Shown: in pieces, positions 37,039 to 45,729 of the stretch
Layout of the letters: every line of letters starts with the position of its first letter
Numbering within the stretch: the first letter of the stretch is position 1
Origin: Pseudomonadota bacterium
GTDB lineage: Bacteria; Desulfobacterota; Desulfobulbia; Desulfobulbales; Desulfocapsaceae
Direction of reading: 5' to 3'
Length of the DNA: 64,000 nucleotides
NCBI GenBank assembly: GCA_018817385.1
Contig: JAHIUA010000084.1
Location: forward strand, 17,665 to 81,664
Notes under the pieces: model-generated
What the model was told of the DNA's origin: nothing
What the model saw: only the letters and a program-made list of their open reading frames with translations
Database searches by the model: none
Made by a program: the position numbers and the translations under genes

Positions 37039-37953
37039 TCATTCCGTAGTAGTGTGAGCAGTTAAGTTCTTGTATGATCGAGGTTTGTGTGCAAGAACCC
37101 CTGAGAGAAGTAGATTAAATATTGCCTCATTATCTGAAAGCATTGTCACATTACTGCGAAAACAAAATTCATCGAGATAGAGCTGGAGGTGTTTGCCTAC
37201 CACTCCTCCTCTATGGATCTTGTTCAACCAGATCTCAAAACTCTGTATGATTTGTTGGATACGAGCAGCTGTTGCACTTTTTGAATCGGTAATAGTTGTA
37301 TATGCGTCATGGTCTATTCCCTGATAAAGAGCGCTGTCGGGGACAATAAGTGATGATCCGGTGGTCACATGCCTGTTCAGGAAATCGCTTACTATGTTCT
37401 TGGGGAGATCGCTGATCGATTCCATTTTAATTCTTCCGGTAATCCCTGATGGGAGTATGATTTCTGCTGCGGCAAGAATATGTGAGTTGCTTCCCTTCTC
37501 TCCACCTAATAATATGGTATTCGAACAGAGTTCAACGGTTCCACGACAGGGCTTGTTATCGGCAACTGCCATAGCCATGCGAAGTTTCTGGAGCCATGTC
37601 CATGCCGTTTGATAGCTTGAAAGGTGTAACAGGCGTTGTAAATCTTTGGCACTATGGCCTCCATCGGTAGAGGCCAGCCACCAGATACACATCAGCCATC
37701 CCAGCAAGGGCTTTTTGGTTCCATGCATGATGGTATTGGTTGTTATCGAGGTGGGATGTCCACAATGACCGCAGGTGATGGTCTTAGTAGGTTCTTGGTC
37801 TTTTTTTTTCCAGTTGCAGTAAGGGCACACAAATCCTTGTGGCCACCGTTTGTAAAAGAGGAAGTGGAGGCAGGTCGCTTCGTTATGAAACTCTTTTATG
37901 AATTCTTCTATGGTTTTTGGGAATCTATTTTTAGGAGCGAGAGTGTCCTGCAT
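37039..37953 (-). CDS. IS1595/ISXO2-like transposase with mutated catalytic site, head of locus A operon
   Basis: 304 residues: N-terminal zinc ribbon (CPYC...CGHC), the HTH-like middle (HGTKKPLLGWLMCIWWLA; KDLQRLLHLSSYQTAWTWLQ) and the IS1595 DDE region. The first catalytic motif, normally V-E-V-D-E-T, reads VELCSNT, so the first Asp is lost; the second Asp (LIVPDSALYQGI) and the YLDEFCFRSN end are kept. It has a fair ribosome-binding site, its own sigma-54 promoter, and runs into ftsH 4 bp downstream. No inverted repeats flank it. A domesticated DNA-binding protein is plausible. Confidence 0.75.
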   Translation of the reverse strand: MQDTLAPKNRFPKTIEEFIKEFHNEATCLHFLFYKRWPQGFVCPYCNWKKKDQEPTKTITCGHCGHPTSITTNTIMHGTKKPLLGWLMCIWWLASTDGGHSAKDLQRLLHLSSYQTAWTWLQKLRMAMAVADNKPCRGTVELCSNTILLGGEKGSNSHILAAAEIILPSGITGRIKMESISDLPKNIVSDFLNRHVTTGSSLIVPDSALYQGIDHDAYTTITDSKSATAARIQQIIQSFEIWLNKIHRGGVVGKHLQLYLDEFCFRSNVTMLSDNEAIFNLLLSGVLAHKPRSYKNLTAHTTTE

Positions 37954-37998
37954 GTGTTTTCCTCAAATTGTTGAACTTATCCACTTTAATTTGAGTAA

Positions 37999-38015
37999 TT
38001 GCACATACAATGCCA
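37999..38015 (-). promoter_or_regulatory. Sigma-54 promoter of the locus A redox operon
   Basis: The minus strand reads TGGCATTGTATGTGCAA, a close match to TGGCACG-N4-TTGCA with exact spacing, about 45 bp upstream of the ATG at 37953. Confidence 0.8.
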
Positions 38016-38216
38016 GAGGGGCTATCTCTTTTGTCATGCCGCTAATTATTTGAAATATAATGTTATTATGTGTGGCAGGGCTAAGGGGGGATACTTTTTG
38101 GCCGAGGGGAGGGAAGGGGGGAAATAAGAAAATAGGGATTGTTTTTTAGGTTATATATACTGTGAATACAGTATGTTGTGGCGTTTTGTCGTTGTCTCTT
38201 TCTGAAAAGAAGGGCT

Positions 38217-38272
38217 ACCACACAAGTGTTCCCCATGCCACACTTGTGATTCCACACAAGTGTGGCATGGGG
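38217..38272. promoter_or_regulatory. CCACAC-type palindromic sites (putative activator-binding cluster)
   Basis: CCCCATGCCACACTTGTG (38231-38248) and its exact inverse (38255-38272) form an 18-bp inverted repeat; a third half-copy, CCACACAAGTGT, lies at 38219. The common unit is CCACAC-WW-GTGTGG. The cluster is about 205-260 bp upstream of the sigma-54 promoter at 37999-38015, a usual enhancer distance, and immediately after the stop of the NtrC-type gene. No T-run follows, so a terminator is unlikely. Confidence 0.6.
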
Positions 38273-38278
38273 AAGAGG

Positions 38279-40090
38279 TTAGATACCGATGGTGTTGAGA
38301 TCGATATTCAGCTCTTTTAGTTTTCTGTACAATGTTGATCTGTCCATACTGAGGAGTCTGGCTGCCTTAGCTTTGTTTCCCCCTGTTTTTTTTAATGCGG
38401 CAACGATGCTACTTTCAAAAGAATGATATTGGGAGGGGGATGTAATTGAGATTGAATTGTCCAATTGCTGGACTGGTTCCTCTGGTAGAAGAGGGGCTTT
38501 GTAACCGGGCTGATCATAACTATGCTGGATTTCCAGAGGAAGCTGTTCGGTGGCAATGGTGGAGCCGTTGCAGAGCACACATGAGCGCTCAATAACATGT
38601 TCAAGTTCTCTGATATTTCCAGGCCATTGATATTGAGAAAGCAATGTCATGGCCTGATCGGAAATACCGGTAATGGGTTTGTTCATTTTTTTGCTGAACC
38701 GCTGGATAAATAGGTTTACCAGGAGTTCAATATCTCCATTCCGTTCACGGAGGGAGGGGAGGATGATATCGATAACTCTGAGACGAAAATAAAGATCTTC
38801 ACGGAAGTTTCCCTGTTGTACCTTTTCACGTAGATTCACGTTGGTTGCCGCAATGACCCGCACATCTACCTGAATGGGAGTATCTCTGCCCACAGGATAA
38901 AAGGTTTTTTCCTGAAGAAAGCGAAGAAGGCGAAGTTGCATCATGGGCGAAATATCACCTATCTCGTCAAGAAACAGAGTTCCTCCATCTGCTTGTAGAA
39001 TTCGTCCCATCCTGTCTTGATCGGCGCCGGTAAAAGAACCTTTCTTATGTCCAAAAAGTTCACTTTCGAGAAGGTTTTCTGGAATAGCAGTACAGTCTAC
39101 TTTAATCAGCGGACGGTTTTTTCTATGACTTTCCAGGTGCAGGGCCTCTGTGGCCAGTTCTTTACCTGTTCCACTTTCTCCGGTGATAAGGACAGCTGAA
39201 TCGACTTTACCAACATTTTCAATCATGGCATAGACAGTTTGCATTGCAGGACTGGCGCCAACCATTCGATGGAAAGAACTCCGTTGTTGAGAGTTGCTTT
39301 GTGCCTGGCATGACATATCACGGATGACAATGACAACGCCATGGAACCCCCCCCGGCCGTCTTCTAAAGGAGAAATATAGAGACTGAACACCTTCTCAGT
39401 ATGAGAGGCGGTGATATACTCGATCCTGTGTTCCTTGATTTCAATACCGGAGCGCAAGACTTTTTCTGCGTCTTCTTTAAAAAAACAACTGTTTTTTTCA
39501 CTGCAGGCCTGAGAGAGGTTATTTCCTTCGCGAATGTTTGGATTGATTGAGCCAAACAAGGAACGGGCTGCCTGGTTCATTTTGATAATATTCAGATTCT
39601 CATCAATTGTCATGATACTGTCGGAGACACTTCTGAACAGGGTGACCAGGTAGCTACGCCACTTGTCTTTTTCTTGTTTTGCCAGTTGTTTCTCTTGCTG
39701 AAGTCGATGCTGCTGCAGGGCAAGGCGGGTGGTTTTGAGGAGTATCTCCTTGTCAACCGGTTTCTGGATATAATCAAAGGCGCCAAAACGTACTGCTTCA
39801 GAGGCTGTATTGACCGTAGGGTAACCAGTTATCATGATGACAGGGCTGAGGATACCAAGCTCGCGGATTCTCTTTAAGAGATCAATGCCTGAACTCCCTC
39901 CAAGGACGATGTCGCTGATAATTAAATCAAAGGGACGGCTGGTAAGTTCACTCACCGCCTCTTCAAAGTTGGAGGCCATTACAACTGGGCCATATCCTTC
40001 CCGTTTGAGAAAAATTTGAAAGGTGTGGCGTAGGCTTTCCTCATCGTCAACGATGAGGATTGGCGTTTCAGTGGTTGATTCATTGTTCAT
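38279..40090 (-). CDS. NtrC-type sigma-54 activator (receiver-PAS-AAA-Fis), locus A
   Basis: 603 residues: receiver (ILIVDDEESLRHTF; phospho-Asp in LIISDIVLGGSSG), PAS-like middle (VTLFRSVSDSIMTIDENLNI), AAA+ domain (GESGTGKE; variant contact loop GSFTGA; GGTLFLDEIGD) and C-terminal Fis HTH (GGNKAKAARLLSMDRSTLYR). It is the last gene of a minus-strand operon with a histidine kinase and a PAS membrane protein, so it is likely their target. Its close paralogue is at 48216. Palindromes on its downstream side probably are its binding sites. Confidence 0.9.
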   Translation of the reverse strand: MNNESTTETPILIVDDEESLRHTFQIFLKREGYGPVVMASNFEEAVSELTSRPFDLIISDIVLGGSSGIDLLKRIRELGILSPVIMITGYPTVNTASEAVRFGAFDYIQKPVDKEILLKTTRLALQQHRLQQEKQLAKQEKDKWRSYLVTLFRSVSDSIMTIDENLNIIKMNQAARSLFGSINPNIREGNNLSQACSEKNSCFFKEDAEKVLRSGIEIKEHRIEYITASHTEKVFSLYISPLEDGRGGFHGVVIVIRDMSCQAQSNSQQRSSFHRMVGASPAMQTVYAMIENVGKVDSAVLITGESGTGKELATEALHLESHRKNRPLIKVDCTAIPENLLESELFGHKKGSFTGADQDRMGRILQADGGTLFLDEIGDISPMMQLRLLRFLQEKTFYPVGRDTPIQVDVRVIAATNVNLREKVQQGNFREDLYFRLRVIDIILPSLRERNGDIELLVNLFIQRFSKKMNKPITGISDQAMTLLSQYQWPGNIRELEHVIERSCVLCNGSTIATEQLPLEIQHSYDQPGYKAPLLPEEPVQQLDNSISITSPSQYHSFESSIVAALKKTGGNKAKAARLLSMDRSTLYRKLKELNIDLNTIGI

Positions 40091-40111
40091 TCTTTCCCCT
40101 GTGCATAAAGA

Positions 40112-41233
40112 TCACGAAAAGGTGGTGAGATCCCGAAAGACCACCACGGCACCGGTTAATTTTCTGCCTTCGATAATGGGGGTGGACGTGTACTCAACGG
40201 TGAAACTGTTTCCGTCTTTTGCCCAGAAGATATCATCGGACTTGAAGTGGACCTTCCCGTCTTGGCATGCCATGTAAATAGGGCAATCTTCTTCTTTGTA
40301 ATGGGTTCCATTGATGTGACTGTGATGGACAAGATCATGATGTGACCTACCGATCAACTCTTCCTGTTCCCAACCAAGCATGATCGTGGCTGCCTTGTTC
40401 ATGAAGGTCACTTTGCCATCAATGTCTAGGCCAAAAATACCTTCTCCTGCAGAGTTGACGATGAGTTCAAGCTGTTTTTTGAGTTTTTTGGTCTTGCCAA
40501 TATCTTTAAACACCACCACTGCTCCTGTTACCTTGTCGTCATTAAGCAGGGGGGTGGATGTGTATTCTACTGAAAAACTCTGCCCGGATTTTTTCCAGAA
40601 AATATCATCAGATTCAGAATAATCCATTCCATCTTTAAAGGCTTTGTGGATCGGGCATTCCTGTGCCGGAAAATCAGTACCGTCCTCATGTGAGTGGTGG
40701 ACCATGTCATGGTGGATATTGCCGATGAGTTCCTCTGCGCTCCATCCCAGTAACTCAGTCGCCTTCTGGTTGACAAAAGTAACTTTACCGTGAATGTCGA
40801 GACCCACAATTCCATCGCCGGCGGAATTAAGGATGGCCTGTAGTCGTTTTCGGAGCTTTAGTCCTTCTGCTTCAGCCTGAATACGTTCAGCTATTTCTCT
40901 GTTTAAAGAGCCATTAATTACGGACATTTCAAAAGTTTTCTTTTCAACGGCATCATCAAGACTGGACTGGACGTAGGTTAAAGATTCAGTGGTTGAATGG
41001 AGTGTCTGCTCAAGTTGGAGTCTCTCTTTGTTATAGGAGTTAGCCATGCTGAAAAAAATAAAAAGAGTGAAACCATAGAGGGTACAAATGGTCACAAAAG
41101 ACCAGGATTCATATGGAATGTAGGATACTTGGTTGGCATTTGCATTAATTTTGAGATCAAGAAAATATAAGATCATTGCCACAGAAAGAAACGACAAAGA
41201 AAGCCATAGCGTAAAATGAAATTTTCTGGTCAT
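40112..41233 (-). CDS. Membrane protein with two PAS domains, no kinase domain
   Basis: 373 residues from the ATG at 41233, which follows AAGGAG at ideal spacing. Two N-terminal helices (about 6-24 and 43-62), a coiled coil, and two tandem PAS domains, each ending in the motif HH-S-H-x-(D/N)-G-T-...-C-P-I and SxDDIFW...G.SFSVEYTSTP. No histidine kinase domain follows. It lies between the kinase and activator genes, so it may tune the kinase or signal by protein contact. The Cys/His cluster suggests a metal- or redox-linked signal (inference). Confidence 0.8.
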   Translation of the reverse strand: MTRKFHFTLWLSLSFLSVAMILYFLDLKINANANQVSYIPYESWSFVTICTLYGFTLFIFFSMANSYNKERLQLEQTLHSTTESLTYVQSSLDDAVEKKTFEMSVINGSLNREIAERIQAEAEGLKLRKRLQAILNSAGDGIVGLDIHGKVTFVNQKATELLGWSAEELIGNIHHDMVHHSHEDGTDFPAQECPIHKAFKDGMDYSESDDIFWKKSGQSFSVEYTSTPLLNDDKVTGAVVVFKDIGKTKKLKKQLELIVNSAGEGIFGLDIDGKVTFMNKAATIMLGWEQEELIGRSHHDLVHHSHINGTHYKEEDCPIYMACQDGKVHFKSDDIFWAKDGNSFTVEYTSTPIIEGRKLTGAVVVFRDLTTFS

Positions 41234-41253
41234 GTAATGCTCCTTGTAACAAT

Positions 41254-43275
41254 TCACCAGTGACGTGTTTCTTTGGTCTCTGAAATTGGCAAATCAACAA
41301 TGATTGAGGTAAATGAACCGAACTCGCTCTTAATTCTGAGGTATCCTTTGTTGTCTTGAATAAGGCCGTGGCTAATGCTGAGTCCTAGCCCCGTACCTTC
41401 TCCTTTTGGTTTTGTTGAATAAAAAGGATCAAAAACACGATCAATAATATCCTGCTCAATTCCAGTACCGTTGTCTGTAATGGTGAGGCGAATATAGGTC
41501 TTATCTTCAATTTCCACCTCTTCGCTGGAGATGAAAATTTTCTTCTGTGGATGTGCTTTTGGGAAGCGTTTGTTCAGTGCATACCTGGCATTGGAGAGTA
41601 TATTGAGCAGGACTTGTTGGATCTGTTGCGGGTTGCAGCGAACATTTGCTAATCGTGTTTGCCAATGGAATTCGAGCAGGGTCTGATCTTTCCTGAACTG
41701 ATGGCCGACCAGTTCAAGACAGCTTTGAGCAATGTTGTGAATGGAGACATCTTCCAGTTCTTCAGAATTTTGTCTGGAAAAATCGAGAAGATTATAAACG
41801 ATGCTCGCCACTCGCTTCCCTTCCTTGATAATTCGTTTAAGAAGATCCGGAGTGTCAGAATCACCAGGGTCGTCAAGAATTATCTGGGCATAATTGATAA
41901 TGCCATTAATAGGGTTATTAATTTCGTGAGCAACGCCGGCAGCCAACTCACCGAGTGAGGCCAGTTGCGCAGCACGGATGGCTTCTGCTTTCATACGTTC
42001 TTCTTCTGACAGATTTCGAGCCACGAGAAGTGTTGCTTCAATGTCGTTGTCCAGTTGTTGTAAGGGACTGATCGTCAGAAGGTAATTCCCGTGCAGGCCG
42101 CGAAGTTCTGTTTCTATGATACGATTTCGTCTTGTCTCAATTTGTTGTTCCAGAGGGCAGGAGGATCCAACTGTTCTCCCATTGTGCAAAATTTCACATA
42201 CTTTGTGGCCTATGACATCCGATCTGTTTTTTCGGGCAGCAGTGAAGGTGGCAATATTGGCATCGAGAATGATAGCATCGCTGGAGACGATCAGAGCAGG
42301 ATCCTGAATTGCTGAAAATATATTTTCCCATTTAGCAATAGCCTGATTGAGATCTTGTCCGGCCTGTATTTGACCGGTAATATCCATACCAAAAAGAACA
42401 AGTCCGACTTTTCCCTGTTCAATGTTTTGCCGAAAAGAGCCATGCCAGTTGATTGTTCTGGTTTGTTTGTCTTTGGTGAGGAGACAAGACTCAAAATTTA
42501 TCTGCAGTTCTTCCCCTTTAAGGAGGTTGGCTAGAAGCTGTTGATTTGATTTCCGATGCTCTGGGGCCATCAGTACATCGACCCAGTAGAGATCAAGCAC
42601 TTCTTTTTCTTTGTATCCTGTTATTTCTTCAGCCTTATGGTTGAAAGAGAGAATTTGTCCGCAAGGTGAGACGGAGACAAGCAAGGCCTGCATTGTGTCA
42701 ACGATTTCTCGATTGAAATCACGTTCCACCTGCATGCGCTGCGTCATTTCTTGTGAATAGAGGGCCAGAGAAATATCAGCAATGACTGTTTTTAAAAAGG
42801 AAACCTCTTCTTCTGTAAAACAGTTTATCGTTTCGGAGTGGATATTGAGAACACCGAATTCTTTTTCTTTGTATTTCAATGGCCATGAGGAACAAGATCT
42901 GAACCCTGTCTTCAATGAGATGTCTAGTAATGCTTTAGAATTGCTTTGTAAACGGACATCCTGATAAATAACGGGGCTCCCTGAAAGAAGAGCCTTGGCT
43001 GCTGGGTTAGAGGCGTGCATGTCGGTTATGACTTGTTCGACCAGATACATACACTGTTGGTTTGAGATGTTTGCTGAAGTCAGGGCAACTAAAGGGGAGA
43101 TTGCTGCATTATCGTCATCGCGTTTGCCGGCCCATATAAGACAATACTCCTGATTGTGCATGAGAATTTGGCAGCATTTTTCAAGTAATTTGTCTTTGTT
43201 GGTTTTCTTTTCCTCATCAGAGGCTGCAAGCTCATTGATAGCGAGCAACATGGCATTTCTTCTGGAAAAATCCAT
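41254..43275 (-). CDS. Soluble hybrid-less sensor histidine kinase (GAF-PAS-PAS-HisKA-HATPase)
   Basis: 673 residues (ATG at 43275; a TTG four codons upstream is less likely). A GAF-like domain (CCQILMHNQEYCLIWAG), PAS (FNREIVDTMQALLVSVSPCG), a second PAS with HNGRTVGSSCPLEQQ, then HisKA with H450 (GELAAGVAHEINNPI) and ATPase motifs NILSNARYALNKRF, DNGTGIEQD, GEGTGLGLSIS. No membrane helices. It is first in the operon with the PAS protein and the NtrC-type activator and thus its probable phosphodonor. Confidence 0.88.
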   Translation of the reverse strand: MDFSRRNAMLLAINELAASDEEKKTNKDKLLEKCCQILMHNQEYCLIWAGKRDDDNAAISPLVALTSANISNQQCMYLVEQVITDMHASNPAAKALLSGSPVIYQDVRLQSNSKALLDISLKTGFRSCSSWPLKYKEKEFGVLNIHSETINCFTEEEVSFLKTVIADISLALYSQEMTQRMQVERDFNREIVDTMQALLVSVSPCGQILSFNHKAEEITGYKEKEVLDLYWVDVLMAPEHRKSNQQLLANLLKGEELQINFESCLLTKDKQTRTINWHGSFRQNIEQGKVGLVLFGMDITGQIQAGQDLNQAIAKWENIFSAIQDPALIVSSDAIILDANIATFTAARKNRSDVIGHKVCEILHNGRTVGSSCPLEQQIETRRNRIIETELRGLHGNYLLTISPLQQLDNDIEATLLVARNLSEEERMKAEAIRAAQLASLGELAAGVAHEINNPINGIINYAQIILDDPGDSDTPDLLKRIIKEGKRVASIVYNLLDFSRQNSEELEDVSIHNIAQSCLELVGHQFRKDQTLLEFHWQTRLANVRCNPQQIQQVLLNILSNARYALNKRFPKAHPQKKIFISSEEVEIEDKTYIRLTITDNGTGIEQDIIDRVFDPFYSTKPKGEGTGLGLSISHGLIQDNKGYLRIKSEFGSFTSIIVDLPISETKETRHW

Positions 43276-43336
43276 AAGCAAGGTCAACTGTTAAAATTTT
43301 AAAAGTGACAAAACATAGCTGACATTGGCGGGCAAT

Positions 43337-43408
43337 TACCACACATATGTGGTACCGGAGCACACTTTTACCACACTATTGACACACAAGTGTGGTAAAA
43401 GTGTGCTC
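43337..43408. promoter_or_regulatory. CCACAC/GTGTGG palindromes between the divergent locus A regulator and locus B genes
   Basis: TACCACA-CATA-TGTGGTA (43337-43354) is followed by a 20-bp perfect inverted repeat with arms 43358-43377 and 43389-43408 (loop 11). Both carry the CCACAC unit seen at 38217-38272. The position between the leftward kinase operon and the rightward ferredoxin operon suggests shared control by the activator at 38279. Confidence 0.6.
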
Positions 43409-43431
43409 TGAATAGGGCTTGTAAACAGAGT

Positions 43432-43447
43432 TGCACAGCTTGTGCCT
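43432..43447 (-). promoter_or_regulatory. Sigma-54 promoter of the kinase-PAS-activator operon
   Basis: The minus strand reads AGGCACAAGCTGTGCA; GG and GC are ten bases apart and GGCAC/TGCA fit well. It would give a leader of about 145 bases containing the palindromes. The rest of the 538-bp gap up to 43825 shows no gene; a rightward candidate at 43528-43548 (GG...GG) fails at the -12 position. Confidence 0.65.
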
Positions 43448-43825
43448 GAATTGTCATCGTCACCATGAAAAACCAATTGAAATCATAAGAAATTTAGTCG
43501 GAAAAGAAGCTTATCTTATTGACAACTATTGGTATTATGTATGGTTTATAGGAACCTCGACAAGAGAATTTTATGCTCTTTTTAATAAATACCTTGACTC
43601 CTAAAAAAAAAAGTGTACTTTGCACGATTATAAAGTGTTGCATAAATGTGGCACAGCATATATGATACATAAAATTCCATATTAAATCAACATATTATTG
43701 AAAATTGACTTTTGGTTAATATTCTGTAATGAATGAAGTTTTATGTGTAATTGTCGGTTTTTGTCCATCTGAACTACCGGCTCATTTGAACACATTTACG
43801 TGTTTCAAGTATTAGGAGGGGGAGA

Positions 43826-44590
43826 ATGAACATTAAGGACTTGGAAAAGGAAAAAAACGAAGGCATTGATTCACTGCCTTTGAAACAACGTCGTGAATTT
43901 CTAAAAATAGGACTGGCAGTTACAGGTGTTTTTTTCGGTGGCTCCGTGCTGTCATTGACTTCGGTAAGAAAAGCCGAGGGAGGAATTAGTGATTCTGTAA
44001 TACCTGTTGAAGGGGAATATCCTTACACCAAACATTACGGAATGGTGATGAGACAGAATAACTGCGTTGGTTGTGAAAAATGTGTCGAGGCCTGCAGGGA
44101 GACAAATCATGTTCCTGTCGGTCATGGCGCCTGGCGAACTGCTATTCAGGAACGTCTGACCACTGTCGATGGGGTGGAAAAAAGAGAATTCCGACCAATC
44201 CTTTGTAATCATTGTAATCGTCCCCCCTGTGTTCGAGTATGCCCTACCAGAGCAACTTATAAAGATCCAGAAACCGGTATTGTTGTCATGGATTACAAGA
44301 AATGCATTGGTTGTAAAACCTGTATGGCCGCATGTCCATACAATGCCAGGTATTTTAACCATGACAAGTACGCCATAGATAAGTGTAACTTTTGTCTCGA
44401 TACAAGATTGGCAATGGGCGAGAAAGATACCGCTTGTGCGAATGTATGCCCAGCAAAAGTACGAATTTTCGGTGACATAAAAGATAAAAGTAGTGAAATC
44501 TACCGATTGTTGCATGAGCCTGACAATAAAATCTGGGTGTTGCGTCCTGAAACTGGCGCCTTACCAAACGTTTTTTATATGAATGCATAG
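43826..44590 (+). CDS. Tat-exported 4Fe-4S ferredoxin (DsrO/PsrB-like), locus B
   Basis: 254 residues with a Tat motif (RREFLKIGLAVTG) and four cluster motifs: CVGCEKCVEAC, CNHCNRPPCVRVC, CIGCKTCMAAC, CNFCLDTRL...CANVC. A strong ribosome-binding site (TTAGGAGGGGGAGA) precedes the ATG. The product resembles PsrB/DsrO iron-sulfur subunits that sit on NrfD-like membrane proteins. Its closest relative in the window is at 57942. Followed by a cytochrome and an NrfD gene. Confidence 0.9.
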   Translation: MNIKDLEKEKNEGIDSLPLKQRREFLKIGLAVTGVFFGGSVLSLTSVRKAEGGISDSVIPVEGEYPYTKHYGMVMRQNNCVGCEKCVEACRETNHVPVGHGAWRTAIQERLTTVDGVEKREFRPILCNHCNRPPCVRVCPTRATYKDPETGIVVMDYKKCIGCKTCMAACPYNARYFNHDKYAIDKCNFCLDTRLAMGEKDTACANVCPAKVRIFGDIKDKSSEIYRLLHEPDNKIWVLRPETGALPNVFYMNA

Positions 44591-44959
44591 GTAAGTGTCT
44601 CGTTACAAATGTTCACTTGCATTCATGCAGACTCGTTTACCTGCATGCTGTCCTGTGATGTTTGAATGAGGTTTTGGGCTATTTTATTCTATGCACCTCA
44701 AATCTTTTTTTCGGGGGAGACTGCATTTTCATTTTCAGGGGACATCTTGAGGCGGTTTTTTTTCCTATAGCATTATCTCCGCCAGGAGAGTGAAGAAGGT
44801 GTTTAGACTTACCTGCAACATACCTAACAAATACGTTTTTTAAAAAAGATTAGGAAAGTCATCCTCCAGGGAAATGATGCTACATGGAATGAAAGTGATT
44901 GAGATTCTTATTAGCAACCCAATAGTCGTATCCCACTCAGATTCTAGGAGATCATTAAA
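44591..44959. other. Gene-free spacer between ferredoxin and hexaheme cytochrome
   Basis: No open frame with a ribosome-binding site, no clear hairpin with T-run and no acceptable sigma-54 promoter were seen in these 369 bp. Confidence 0.6.
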
Positions 44960-45625
44960 ATGAATATAAATTTAGTTACTACTTTTGGTGTCACCGTACT
45001 CGCAGGAATGTTTTTGTTTGTAAACAATGTCTCTGCTTCGGAAGAGTACGATGTAAAGGCATTTGGCCCCAAAAGTCCAATTGTCTGGAATAAGCCGGTC
45101 AAAGTTGTCTTTGAACACAGAGTACACACGGATGATATTGGTCTTGAATGCAGTGCTTGTCATGGCGAGATTTTTGCCATGCAGCGTGGTGTCGCTCCCA
45201 ACACAGGCCAACTGAGCATGGCTTCCCTTGCGGAAGGAAAATTTTGTGGTGCCTGTCATGATGGAGATAACGCTTTTGCCTCTGATACGAATTGCGGTGC
45301 CTGTCACATTGTTCCAGAAGACTTGATCGTCTGGACCAAACCTGTTGAAGCGGTGGTGTTTTACCATCAGGTACACACAGATGAATATGGTCTTGACTGT
45401 GATTCCTGTCACAACGATGCGTTTGCCATGAAAAAAGGTACAGCAGAGGCGTCAGCAAATTTCACAATGAAATCCCTCTATAAAGGGCAATACTGCGGTA
45501 AGTGCCATGATGGCGATACAGCTTTTGCCTCAAATACTCTCTGCAATACATGTCACATAGGAGCTAAAGGGTACAACCGGATGATGGGTGTCACTCCTCA
45601 CGCTGAGAAGAAAAGTAGTCATTAA
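44960..45625 (+). CDS. Hexaheme c7-type cytochrome (two triheme repeats), locus B
   Basis: 221 residues with a signal peptide (MNINLVTTFGVTVLAGMFLF) and two repeats of the triheme unit C-x2-CH...FxM..G...CGxCHDGxxAF...CxxCH: CSACH, CGACH, CGACH and CDSCH, CGKCH, CNTCH. Distal His ligands appear in VFEHRVHTDD and VFYHQVHTDE. The repeat fits the c7-type triheme domain found in multiheme redox proteins of Geobacter-like and sulfur-cycling bacteria. The following NrfD gene lies about 100 bp downstream. Predicted electron acceptor or donor to the ferredoxin. Confidence 0.88.
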   Translation: MNINLVTTFGVTVLAGMFLFVNNVSASEEYDVKAFGPKSPIVWNKPVKVVFEHRVHTDDIGLECSACHGEIFAMQRGVAPNTGQLSMASLAEGKFCGACHDGDNAFASDTNCGACHIVPEDLIVWTKPVEAVVFYHQVHTDEYGLDCDSCHNDAFAMKKGTAEASANFTMKSLYKGQYCGKCHDGDTAFASNTLCNTCHIGAKGYNRMMGVTPHAEKKSSH

Positions 45626-45729
45626 TTCATGAAGGAGGTTTGGCGACCTCTTCAATAAAATGATTTGCAGGGAACTATAGTAAACGCACAGGCCAAGAGC
45701 CTGAAAAATTAATTGCGCAGGAGATTGAA

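Noticed and set aside
43528..43548. TTGGTATTATGTATGGTTT as sigma-54 promoter for the ferredoxin gene
   Set aside because: The -12 GC is replaced by GG, an almost invariant position; not accepted.
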